Assembly: GCA_964463485.1 (NCBI GenBank)
Contig: CAYXDO010000034.1
Span: 1-64,000 of the forward strand
Length of the DNA: 64,000 nucleotides
Direction: 5' to 3'
From: CAYXDO01 sp964463485
Lineage (GTDB): Bacteria; Myxococcota; Kuafuiibacteriia; Kuafuiibacteriales; Kuafuiibacteriaceae
This document shows positions 42,046 through 51,000 of the stretch, one piece after another. Made by a program: the position numbers and the translations under genes. Numbering within the stretch: the first letter of the stretch is position 1; each line of letters starts with the position of its first letter. The notes beneath the pieces were generated by a model, which did no database searches, was not told the origin of the DNA, and saw nothing but the letters and a program-made list of their open reading frames with translations.

Positions 42046-44424
42046 CTATGGGCTCGATCCGGCCTCCTCTCGCTCCCTGGCGAGCCTCCTCCAGAGCGAT
42101 TCGTACTTAGGTTTCTCCGGCGCGTTCGGATCGACCTCTTTGGGGGGATGCTCGTGAGCACAGACCTGCTTCGGCTCGGTTCCGGGCACGAAGGGTGCGT
42201 TGATTCCCAGGCAGTTGGGCCCGGCGATTTTGCCGGTGACCGTGCATACCCATCTCCGCGACAGGGGAGGGTCCGCGGGAAACTGAGCAGGCGGCCCGTC
42301 GAGCTTGGTGGCTCTGCGCATCCACCAGCCCCAGAGTGGCGCGGCCAGGTCTGAGGCGGTCCCGCCAATGGTTTTGGGTTGGTCGTATCCGAGCCAGACG
42401 ACACCGGCGTATTTGGGCGTCGCTCCGATGAACCACAAGTCTCGCTCGCTGTCGGTGGTGCCTGTCTTTCCCATGACCGGCCCTTGAACACCGGCCTCAC
42501 CCACGCCGCGCACCGTCCCGCCGGTTCCTCCATCGACCACCAGTCGCATGAGCTCCCGCACCAACGCCGCGCTGTTCGCGTCGAGCACTCGGATCCGCTC
42601 CGAAGGGCTCGGCCACCTCTCTCTTCCGAGGGGATCTTTGGCTGAGAGTACGGTGCGACCGACCGTTCGGAGGCCGCCGGACGCAATCATCGCAGCAAAC
42701 TCGGTGAGCTCGAGCGGGGTGACTTCGGCCTGACCCAGCGCGAGGCCGAGCTCTTCGGGAAAGTGACGCGTATCGAAGCCGAGGCGTTGCGCGAAGCCGA
42801 TGAGTTGTTTCGGACCGCCGGCGGCCTCGAGCAGGGACGCGGTGGCGATGTTCTGAGACCAAGCGAGGGCCTGCGCTAGGCACGCCGTCTCGGAGTATTC
42901 ACCTCCGACGTTGCGAGGCCGCCAGTCCCCCGCCGCCGTCTTGAACGTCCTGGGCGCGTTCGGCATCGCCGAGGCCGCGGTGAAGTTGGGTCTGCCCTCG
43001 GCGTCTCTCTGCGACAGCGCGAGCGCGTAAATCACCGGCTTGAAGGCGCTGCCGGCTTGACGCTTGGCCTGAGTAGCTCGGTTGAAATCAGTCCAAGTGA
43101 TGTCCTCGCCTCCGTACACCGCCCGGACCCGACCGTCACTCACATCCAACACGAGCGCGGCGGCTTGAAGGTGCTCACCCGCGCCACCGTGACCCACCAG
43201 CCCTTGAAGGTACTTCGTCTTCTCCGGAAAGAGCCGCTCACCCTCGCGCTGAAGCCACGGATCGACCCCCACCACGACCTCCAGCCCCGCTCCGTAGAGT
43301 ATCTCGGCCGGTAGAGTTGCCTCCAGGCTCGCACGAACGGCCGACAAGTAGGCCGGAAAGAGCACGGAAGGCTCTCTCGGAGTCACCGTGACGATAGGTT
43401 CAGCGAGTGAGCCCTTCACGTCGTAACCCATGGAAGCCAGCTCCCGCAAGACTCGATCTCGCTTTTCGCGGGCGAGCTGCGGCGCGCGATCCGGCGCAAA
43501 CTTCCCAGGCGCGGGGAGGATCGCGGCCAGCGTGGCCGCTTCGGCGAGGCTGATCTCGGTCACGTCCTTCCCGAAGTAGTGCCTCGCGGCCGCTCGAAAC
43601 CCACAGACGCTGAGTCCCCCGCTCTGACCTAGGTACGGCAGGTTGAGATACAGACCCATGACTCGCCGCTTACCCAGCCGACTGTCGACCGCCGCCGCCA
43701 CCACGGCCTCACGTATTTTTCGGGAGATCGTACGGTCCTTCTCCTGAGTGAGCCCGCGGACGACCTGCATCGTGAGCGTGCTCCCGCCCTGAACGTACCC
43801 ACCCCCGCGCAGGTTGGCGATCGTCGCCCGGACCATCGCTACGATATCGACGCCGCGATGCTCGAAGAACGAGCGATCCTCGGCCGCGACGATCGCGTCG
43901 ATGAGCAGCTTCGGTGCGTCGTCGATCGCGAGGTACTCACGGATCTCGGCATCCGGCCCCATGAGTCGCCCGAGCTCGATCGGTTCGATGCGAGCTCCCA
44001 CGCGCGGGGTGACTTTGTGTGATTTCACGCAGAAGTGGCCCGCGCTCGGTTTGGGGCACTCCTCGGTGTAGCCGGCGAGCTCCGCGCTGGCGAGGCGCCG
44101 CTCGAACGGCTCCGATTCATCGACGCCGCTGGTGACTACGCGGGCCGGAAAGGACCAACCAGGGTGCGAGAGCTCGAAGCGCTCGTGAAGCTCCGCGATT
44201 TCGATCCCGCGCCGCCACCATTCGGCCAACGGCGGAGCCACGATCAGCCCGAGTGCGATGACACTCAGGAGGCATACGAGGAGGAGCGCGCGGGTGAAGC
44301 GCCACAGCTTCGAGCGGGGCGTCGGAGAGACCTCCGTGGGCTCCTCGCTGCCGAGCTCGAACGGCGGGGTCGGCGACGGGTTGCGGAGGTGCTCCTCCGC
44401 GCTCGGCTCGCGACCGTCGTTCAC
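42046..44424 (-). CDS. class A penicillin-binding protein (PBP1A-like, 792 aa)
   Basis: After a cytoplasmic tail and one membrane helix (FTRALLLVCLLSVIALGLIV) comes a GT51 glycosyltransferase domain with the catalytic Glu in AAEDRSFFEHRGVD and the GGSTLTMQ motif. The transpeptidase domain has the SxxK nucleophile in AGSAFKP, SQN as SxN, and GKTGT as KTG. It polymerises and cross-links peptidoglycan in the periplasm. The GTG start has TAGGCT exactly 6 nt upstream and no ribosome-binding site. It is divergent from the lipoprotein at 44574. The C-terminus has three extra cysteines. Confidence 0.93.
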   Translation of the reverse strand: MNDGREPSAEEHLRNPSPTPPFELGSEEPTEVSPTPRSKLWRFTRALLLVCLLSVIALGLIVAPPLAEWWRRGIEIAELHERFELSHPGWSFPARVVTSGVDESEPFERRLASAELAGYTEECPKPSAGHFCVKSHKVTPRVGARIEPIELGRLMGPDAEIREYLAIDDAPKLLIDAIVAAEDRSFFEHRGVDIVAMVRATIANLRGGGYVQGGSTLTMQVVRGLTQEKDRTISRKIREAVVAAAVDSRLGKRRVMGLYLNLPYLGQSGGLSVCGFRAAARHYFGKDVTEISLAEAATLAAILPAPGKFAPDRAPQLAREKRDRVLRELASMGYDVKGSLAEPIVTVTPREPSVLFPAYLSAVRASLEATLPAEILYGAGLEVVVGVDPWLQREGERLFPEKTKYLQGLVGHGGAGEHLQAAALVLDVSDGRVRAVYGGEDITWTDFNRATQAKRQAGSAFKPVIYALALSQRDAEGRPNFTAASAMPNAPRTFKTAAGDWRPRNVGGEYSETACLAQALAWSQNIATASLLEAAGGPKQLIGFAQRLGFDTRHFPEELGLALGQAEVTPLELTEFAAMIASGGLRTVGRTVLSAKDPLGRERWPSPSERIRVLDANSAALVRELMRLVVDGGTGGTVRGVGEAGVQGPVMGKTGTTDSERDLWFIGATPKYAGVVWLGYDQPKTIGGTASDLAAPLWGWWMRRATKLDGPPAQFPADPPLSRRWVCTVTGKIAGPNCLGINAPFVPGTEPKQVCAHEHPPKEVDPNAPEKPKYESLWRRLAREREEAGSSP

Positions 44425-44430
44425 GACGGC

Positions 44431-44436
44431 AGCCTA
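44431..44436 (-). promoter_or_regulatory. candidate -10 of the leaderless PBP gene
   Basis: TAGGCT on the minus strand ends 6 nt before the GTG at 44424. There is no Shine-Dalgarno sequence in between. Confidence 0.45.
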
Positions 44437-44561
44437 CTCAAATCGGCCCGCCTGCCAAACTGGGATCGACCATCACCCTTCTTGCGGAGGTTTCACACCC
44501 CTTGCGTGGAGGGTTTTCTTTCGCGGGCCAACGCCGCGCACTGGAGCGGGCCGGTTTCGGG

Positions 44562-44567
44562 TACACT
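44562..44567 (+). promoter_or_regulatory. candidate -10 of a leaderless lipoprotein gene
   Basis: TACACT ends 6 nt before the ATG at 44574, with no Shine-Dalgarno sequence. Confidence 0.5.
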
Positions 44568-44573
44568 CCAGTG

Positions 44574-45653
44574 ATGTCGCGTTTGGGTGCGACCTGCTGG
44601 GTTTTGGCGTGTCTGGTGGCGTGCGCACCCGCGGAGCCTCGCTGCGACGGCTGCGCACAGCCCGACGCGGGACCCGAGGACGTGATTTCACTCGATGGAG
44701 GCGACGAGTGCCCGAGTCCGGTCCCCGGAAATCGTGCCCCTGAGTTCGAGGGCCTCGAGGAGGCGCTCGCAGACCAGGACGGAGTCACCCTCCGCTGGCT
44801 CCCCGCTCGCGACGAGACCCCGGCCTCAGATATGCGCTACCGAGTCTCGAGCTCCACGACCACCGCGGAAGCTGCGACGACCTTGGTCGAGCTCGTCGGA
44901 GACCTCAGCCATCGCGTCACCGGGATCGAGCCCGGCATCCCGACCCGCTTCTGGGTGCACGCGATCGACGACCTCGGCGTCGCAGACTGCAACCAGGTTT
45001 CTCGGAGCGCCACCGTCCTGGGTGAGCCCGCCTGTGTAGACTTCGATACTCAAATCGCCTCGATTTTTCGACGCCGCTGCACCGGCTGTCACGAAGGTGA
45101 GTCGGCCCAGCGCAGCCTTCGGTTGGGGTCCTATGCGGGGGTGATTTGGGGAGGAGACTCAGGAGCGGCGGTCGCCGCATGCCGACCCGCAGATAGTCTG
45201 CTCCTGCGGAAAGTGAGCGAAGATCGGCCGCCGGTCGGCGGCCGCATGCCGCAAGCCGCTACGCCGCTCACGCCGTTTCAGCTCGAGCTCATCGAACGCT
45301 GGATCGTCGAGGGCGCGAAGCTGGTTTGTGAGGAGGTCGACCCTTGTCACGACTCGAGGCCGCCCGAGTTCGATGGGCTGGAGCTCGCCACGCGAACGAG
45401 CTCCACAGCGCGGCTCTGCTGGACCGCTGCGATCGACGACCGGACCCCGACGACTCGGATGGTGTACGAGATCTTCGAAGCGGCAGCGCCGGGCGCTCAG
45501 GAGTTCCAAAATCCCCGGGCGCAGACTCGGCCTGGCGTGACCTGCGCGGAGCTCCACGTCGAGGCTCGAGACTCGAGGTGCTGGGTGGTGAGAGCCGAGG
45601 ACCTCGCCGGAAATTCCGACGAAAACCAGATCGAGCGCTGCGTGGAGGAGTGA
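44574..45653 (+). CDS. lipoprotein with two fibronectin-III-like domains and one haem-c motif (359 aa)
   Basis: The signal peptide ends at a lipobox-like CLVACAPAEP. Two ~95-residue beta-sandwich segments (NRAPEFEGLEEA and RPPEFDGLELAT onward, each with an aromatic/Ser-rich ending) flank a short segment with CTGCHEGE, a CXXCH covalent-haem motif. GGRMPQAATPLTPFQLELIERWI matches the cytochrome-like domains common in myxobacterial and planctomycete surface proteins. The ATG at 44574 is preferred because it opens with the signal peptide and follows TACACT at 6 nt. A surface-exposed redox or binding protein is likely. Confidence 0.72.
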   Translation: MSRLGATCWVLACLVACAPAEPRCDGCAQPDAGPEDVISLDGGDECPSPVPGNRAPEFEGLEEALADQDGVTLRWLPARDETPASDMRYRVSSSTTTAEAATTLVELVGDLSHRVTGIEPGIPTRFWVHAIDDLGVADCNQVSRSATVLGEPACVDFDTQIASIFRRRCTGCHEGESAQRSLRLGSYAGVIWGGDSGAAVAACRPADSLLLRKVSEDRPPVGGRMPQAATPLTPFQLELIERWIVEGAKLVCEEVDPCHDSRPPEFDGLELATRTSSTARLCWTAAIDDRTPTTRMVYEIFEAAAPGAQEFQNPRAQTRPGVTCAELHVEARDSRCWVVRAEDLAGNSDENQIERCVEE

Positions 45654-45665
45654 GTTACTCGGAAG

Positions 45666-46376
45666 TCACTCGCAGTGAATCAGAAATCGAAAGGACGAGC
45701 AGGCGGTGCCGATGTCGGCATACTCGGTGTGCGCCGTGGGTGTGAAGCAATGGCTGATAGGCTCGTCCCAGGTCGCTCCCGTCGGCAACTCCAAAAACCC
45801 GCCGCCGTAAGACATCCATACGTCGACCTCGTAGTCCACGCTGTGATTGTGCCAATCGAAATACGCCCGCTGTCCCGCAGGAATGAAGACCTCGGACGGA
45901 TCGACGGTCATCTCGCAGAAGTTGTCGACGAAGATGTGAACGTGAGTATCGACCTGCCCGGAGTCTGCCGGAGTCGCGTCCGGAGCAAATCCCAGGTCGA
46001 GCGGGGTCCCCGAGTCGGACGGGGCCCCAGAGTCCTGGTCCAGCCCCGAGTCTGTCACGAATCCGGAGTCCGAGCCCGAGTCAGGATGGAGTCCGAAGTC
46101 CGAAGCCTCGCCATCCGGGCCCGTCGAGTCCCCGACCTCAGCGTCTGACGATTCAGCGTCCGACGGCTCAGCGTCTGACGGCTCAGCGTCCGACGCCGGG
46201 GACCCCGTGTCGACGCCGGCTTCGTGCCCGGACTCGTCGATCAGCCCGGAGTCTGTTCGCGTGACGTGCCCCGCGCCAGGCGGAGACTCGCCGCACTCAC
46301 AGCCGGCGAACGAAAGGACGAGCAACGCGAGCCTCGAGAAAGTGCCGCTCTTCGAATGCGCGCGAGGGTCGCTCAC
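45666..46376 (-). CDS. Asp/Ser-repeat lipoprotein with C-terminal cupredoxin-like domain (236 aa)
   Basis: A signal ending near LSFAGCECGE precedes ~90 residues of Asp/Ser/Ala/Pro-rich low complexity; the DNA there contains 15-bp tandem repeats encoding SDAEP. The last ~95 residues (THVHIFVDNFCEMTVDPSEVFIPAG, with later YFDWHNHS and HCF) have spaced His and Cys residues and a strand pattern reminiscent of cupredoxins. The GTG start has TAGAGC 6 nt upstream. It is convergent with the preceding lipoprotein, 12 bp apart. Its function is unknown; copper binding is only a suggestion from the His/Cys pattern. Confidence 0.65.
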   Translation of the reverse strand: MSDPRAHSKSGTFSRLALLVLSFAGCECGESPPGAGHVTRTDSGLIDESGHEAGVDTGSPASDAEPSDAEPSDAESSDAEVGDSTGPDGEASDFGLHPDSGSDSGFVTDSGLDQDSGAPSDSGTPLDLGFAPDATPADSGQVDTHVHIFVDNFCEMTVDPSEVFIPAGQRAYFDWHNHSVDYEVDVWMSYGGGFLELPTGATWDEPISHCFTPTAHTEYADIGTACSSFRFLIHCE

Positions 46377-46588
46377 CCTCGTGCTCTACAGGGCACGACG
46401 GGAACACACAACCCGTGATTGCGACGTCGAGCGAGAGAGAGGGCCGTGACCGTGGCCCGCGAAGGAGAGTTTGCGCCAAGGCCATTGGTGGACGCTCGTG
46501 CCGCGGTCACTTTTTCTGCGAGCCCGCGAGCTCCGTTCGCACCCGCGAGCTCGGACGGGCGCGGATACGGGCGTGAGTTTTGGCTCCT

Positions 46589-48004
46589 TCAGCGAGCTGC
46601 CGACGTCGACATCTCCGTGATCACCGTCCTCGGAGCTGCCGGGGGCCTGATACCCGAGAGCACCCACCGGCCCTCGCCCAGCGGAGTCATGAACCGAATC
46701 GTGTAGTCGCCGTGAGTCTCGCAGTGCAGCAACGTCGCCGCCCCCGTCGAGCTCCGTTCGAGCACGCCGATCACGCCATCGACGCCGCCGAGGAACACGC
46801 GCCCCTCCGAAAACGGCGCGATCTCGTTGATGACCAGCTCGCGCGGGAACTGAGCGAGGAGTGACAGCTCCCGGTCTTCCAACACGAAGATCCGCCCGTG
46901 CGACGTCCCCACCAACATTCCCCACCCCTCTACGAAGCCCAGCGTCGTGAGGGCCTCTGCGAACAAGAGCGGCGGGTCCGCGCGTTCGACCTTCGCGGCT
47001 ACTCCATTCCGAGCCCGATAGGCGTACTCGACGTTCCCAACGATGACTGCGGACCCGTCGGCGTCGAAGACGACCCGTCCCCGGGCGTACCGGAACTGCA
47101 CGTCGCCAATGATATACGGTGGAAACTCGGCGATTCGAATCCAACTCTGCAGGCCCCGCGAATACAACACTCGCCCGCGCAGCGTCAGCGCCACGATTTC
47201 GTCCCCCATCGCCGACATGAAGTACAACGTGTTGGCCACCACCGACGAAGTGAGTGCGCTCATTCTCAACTCGTCTCCGGTGAGTCGTCCCGCGTAAACA
47301 CGTCCGGCGGAATCAGAGAAGAGGATCTCGTCGGAGCCGGGGCGCAAGACGGCGGACCAGGCGGGCGTCGTGCTCGCTGTGGTGACGACCCTCGGGCTCG
47401 TGAGCTCCAAGCCTCGCTCGGTCGCCTCGACCTCCACGATCTTCTCTTCGCCAAAGCTGACGAGCGCGCTGCCCCGCGCGGTCACGGTCGCGGCGACGGC
47501 GTCCCTCTCGGTGTCGATCTCGAAGCGCTGAAAGGTGAGGCTCCCGCAGAAGTCGGGCCGGTCCAGCCGAACGTTGGCGAGCCGATCGGGCAGCTCCGGC
47601 AACTCTGTCCAGGACGAAGTCTCCCCGTCGCTGAAGCTCGCGGCAAACAGCGTGCTCTCGTGGAGGCGATAGGTGTCGAAGGGATCGGAGGTTACGTCGG
47701 CGCGCTGCTCGGAGAGAGTGAGGGGTCCAGCCTCGAGACCGAATTGGGCGGGCGGCACCGAATACAGCGCCGCCGTGAATTCCACGACCTCGTCGTCCGC
47801 GACCTCGGAGATCTCGAGCTCGGTCGAGCCCTCCCCCGAACGAACGTCGATGAGTGCGACTTTGAAGAGCCCCAGCGAGCTGCCCCCCGAGCCCCGCTCC
47901 ACGGCGACGATCGCGGACTCACCGGACTCCGGAAGAGGGATCTGGACGCTCACGACCCGCGAGCAACCCGCGAGACAGACCGCGGTGGCGACGAAGCGAC
48001 TCAT
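46589..48004 (-). CDS. beta-propeller-like lipoprotein (471 aa)
   Basis: A lipoprotein signal (VATAVCLAGCSRV) leads to a beta-rich protein with recurring blade-like segments (DEILFSDSAGRVYAG, GDEIVALTLRGRVLYSRG, GMLVGTSHGRIFVL, GRVFLGGVDGVIGVL), consistent with a seven-bladed propeller. Its ATG overlaps the stop of the giant upstream gene (ATGA), so the two are co-translated. It is probably exposed at the cell surface and may bind or organise the giant protein. No catalytic motif is seen. Confidence 0.72.
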   Translation of the reverse strand: MSRFVATAVCLAGCSRVVSVQIPLPESGESAIVAVERGSGGSSLGLFKVALIDVRSGEGSTELEISEVADDEVVEFTAALYSVPPAQFGLEAGPLTLSEQRADVTSDPFDTYRLHESTLFAASFSDGETSSWTELPELPDRLANVRLDRPDFCGSLTFQRFEIDTERDAVAATVTARGSALVSFGEEKIVEVEATERGLELTSPRVVTTASTTPAWSAVLRPGSDEILFSDSAGRVYAGRLTGDELRMSALTSSVVANTLYFMSAMGDEIVALTLRGRVLYSRGLQSWIRIAEFPPYIIGDVQFRYARGRVVFDADGSAVIVGNVEYAYRARNGVAAKVERADPPLLFAEALTTLGFVEGWGMLVGTSHGRIFVLEDRELSLLAQFPRELVINEIAPFSEGRVFLGGVDGVIGVLERSSTGAATLLHCETHGDYTIRFMTPLGEGRWVLSGIRPPAAPRTVITEMSTSAAR

Positions 48005-51000
48005 CTGCGTCTTCGGACCAAGAGCAGGGCCAAGAAGACAAAGCCCGAAAGCCTTCGACGCTTCCTCGTCGAGTTGCAGCCGCAGTCGGCCTCGATGACC
48101 TCGACCTCGAAGGAGACGATCGTCTCGTCCTCGCCGAAGCGTTCGATCCCGCCGTCATCCGTGACCACCAGAGTCATGAGTGTGCGACCCGGATTTTCGC
48201 CCAAAATCGAAATCACGAGCCCGCCGTCGACCACGACAGTCCTGGCCTTCGCGATGGTTCTGTCCTCCGGCCGAGCTCCTGCGGCGATGAGTTGGAGGAC
48301 CTCCTCGAATGGGCCTGGCGAGACGTCGACGCCGAGGTCGATCGTCTCTCCCGCGGTCACCGTGACCCGCTCCGGGAGCTCTCCAAGCCGCGGCGCGTCG
48401 TTCACCGGGAGCACGAACACGCGGGTGGTTCCGCGGACCGTACCAGCGCCGTCGGAGAGCGACAAATCGATCGTCGTGGTACCGGTGCGGTCGAAGCCCG
48501 GAGCCAAGAAGAGCTCCAGACCATCGGGTACTTGGGTGAGTAGCGCGGTCTGGACGATGAACGGGTCCGCGACGGCGGCGGACCCGCTCAGGAGCTGGGT
48601 CTCGAGCGGTCCGGCGGAGGCCGGGATGTTGATCGTCCCCGGAATGTCTTCCCACAGCTCGATCGACGCCGGCGGTTCGAACGACGGGGGATCGTTGACG
48701 TTGACTACCTCGATGACGACGGTGGCGGTGTCGGTCTTGGCTCCGTTCGACGCGGAATAGACGAGGTCATCGAGGCCGTTGAAGTCGACCTCGGGTGAGT
48801 ACGTGAGCACTCCGTGGGCGACCCACTCCGCGAAGCCGTGTCGGGGTCCGCGTTCGAGTGTGAAGCTCAGGGGGAGCTCATCGGGGTCCTGGTCATTGAC
48901 GGCGACGTCGATCTCCACCTGCGACTCCTCGGGCAAGCGCGCGCGATCGTCTCTCGCCGTAGGTGCGTCCGGCGTGGATCGAACCCGGATTCGCGCCTCC
49001 GCGCGGGACACGCTGTGGCCGTCGGTGATTTCGTACACGAGGCGATCGCTGCCCGAGAAGTCGGGGTGAGGTTGGTAACTCAGCCAGCCATCGACGGATA
49101 CGATGGCGTCGCCGTTCCGCGGGGCCAGGATCAGCCGTGCGCTCAGCGCCTCGCCGTCGTTCTCCACGTCGTTGTCGGTGATGCGCTCGAGCAGCGCAGA
49201 GTCCTCCTCGACCGTCAGCTCGTCGACGACGGCGACCGGTGGGTCGTCGACTGCTCGCACTCGCACCTCTAGGGTCGTGGAGAACCTATCGGTGGCTCCG
49301 TGAAGCGTGCCGCCGTCGTCCCTCAGCGTGAGCAAGATCCGCGCGGTGCCGAAGGCGTCGGGCCGAGTCGTGAGGGTGAGTTGCGCCGAGGCGCCGGCGA
49401 CCTGGCTCGCGGCGACCGAGATCAATCCGGGCTGGTCGCTCTCCGCCGCGAGGGCCAGCGCTTGATCGGGCTCGTGGGCGGAGAGGCCTGTGAGTGCGAC
49501 ATTGATCGTTGCATCTTCGGCGAGCTCGACGTCGCGCGGAGTCGGCATGAAGGGGTCGTCGTTCACGGGATCGACCACGAGCGTACAGGTCGAGGTCACC
49601 GAAGAATTCAGGTCGGACACACGGTACGTGAAAAAGTCGCGACCAGTGAAATCGGGCGCCGGCGTATAAGTGAAGCTCCCGGTGAGTTGCAGGGTGAGCA
49701 TGCCGTGGCGAGGCTGCTTGGTCACGCGCGGCGTGAGTGTCCACCGCTCCGGGTCGGCGTCGTTGAAGAGGATGCCGGGCGAGTCAACACTCAGAGTGTG
49801 GTCCTCCAGCAACGAGTAGACATCTGCGCCGGCCACGGGAGAGTCGTCGACCGGGACGATCTCGATGGAGACCAGCGTGGGAGCTGAGAGTCGGCCGCTC
49901 GGAGTGCGCGCGCGATACGAGAATTGGGCCAGGCCGATGAATCCCGGGCTCGGAAGGAAAGTCATAGCTCCGTCCGAGCTCAGGTGGAGGTCTCCGCGGT
50001 CCGTCGGGCTGACCAGCAGCGCTTCGAGGGGCTCGCCCTCCGGGTCGGAGTCATTGGCGAGGACGCCGGGCGCGGCCAGCGAGACGCGCCGACTCTCGCC
50101 CGTGGAGACGAAGTCGGGCGTGGCTTCGACTGAGTTTCCCCATCGCAGGCGAGCCACGCCGCGCCCGGACGTGAAGGCGTAGAGAGCGTCGGTGTCCGAG
50201 AGGTCGGAGAATGCGATCCCATGGACGCCGACTCGGGCCAAGTCACCCTGGGAAAAGGTGCGCCAACTCTGTCCGTCGTTCGTGGCGAGGACTCCGGCTT
50301 CGGTCGCGGCGAAGAGCTCGCCGGTCGAAGGTCGGAGCTGAAGGTCACGAACCTCCGTGGCCTCCAACGTGAGACTCCAGTCGATCCAGGTCGCGCCGGC
50401 GTCTTCGGACCCGAAGAGACGCCCTCCGCCGGAGCGTCTGGACGTGGCCACGAAGACTCGAGCTCCGGACGGGTCCGCGGGATCGAACGCGATCGTCGAC
50501 ACCGGCGAATCAGGCGAATCGGGCGGCCAGGGAGGCGTGACGTCGATGAGTAGGTCGCGGGGCCCCGAGCTGGTCGCCGAGTCGGTCCTCGCCACCTTCC
50601 CGTCGAGGGTGCCTACGAAGAGTCGGCGACCGTTCGCAGAGAGTGCGACAATCGACGCAGGTTCGTGACCCGGCAGCGGGCCGCTCACCCGCGACCATTC
50701 GATCTCCTCGGTTGGAGCGGAGAGCGCGCTCGCGGAGCGCCATAACGCGCGACCTGCCAGCCACAGACCGCTCGCGTTGGACGAGAGCGCAGGAGGCTCC
50801 GCGAAGGTCGAAGCGTCAGCTTTGGGGCCTCCGACCATGACTTCTTCGACTCTACCCTCCTTGAGTCGCCAGACGGTGCGGCCGCCCAGGAAGAGAGGGT
50901 AGGGTGCGACGGAGTGCCTCCACACCGAACGAACCGGAGCCGAAAGCAGCTGGGTGAATTGCATCGACGCGTCCGAGCCGAGCCACACGCCGTCGCTCTT

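Noticed and set aside
46377..46588. Possible gene in the 212-bp gap between two lipoprotein genes
   Set aside because: No frame with a start, ribosome-binding site and plausible composition was found.
46386..47144. 252-codon minus-strand frame
   Set aside because: It overlaps the beta-propeller lipoprotein in another frame and is Arg-rich without a domain.
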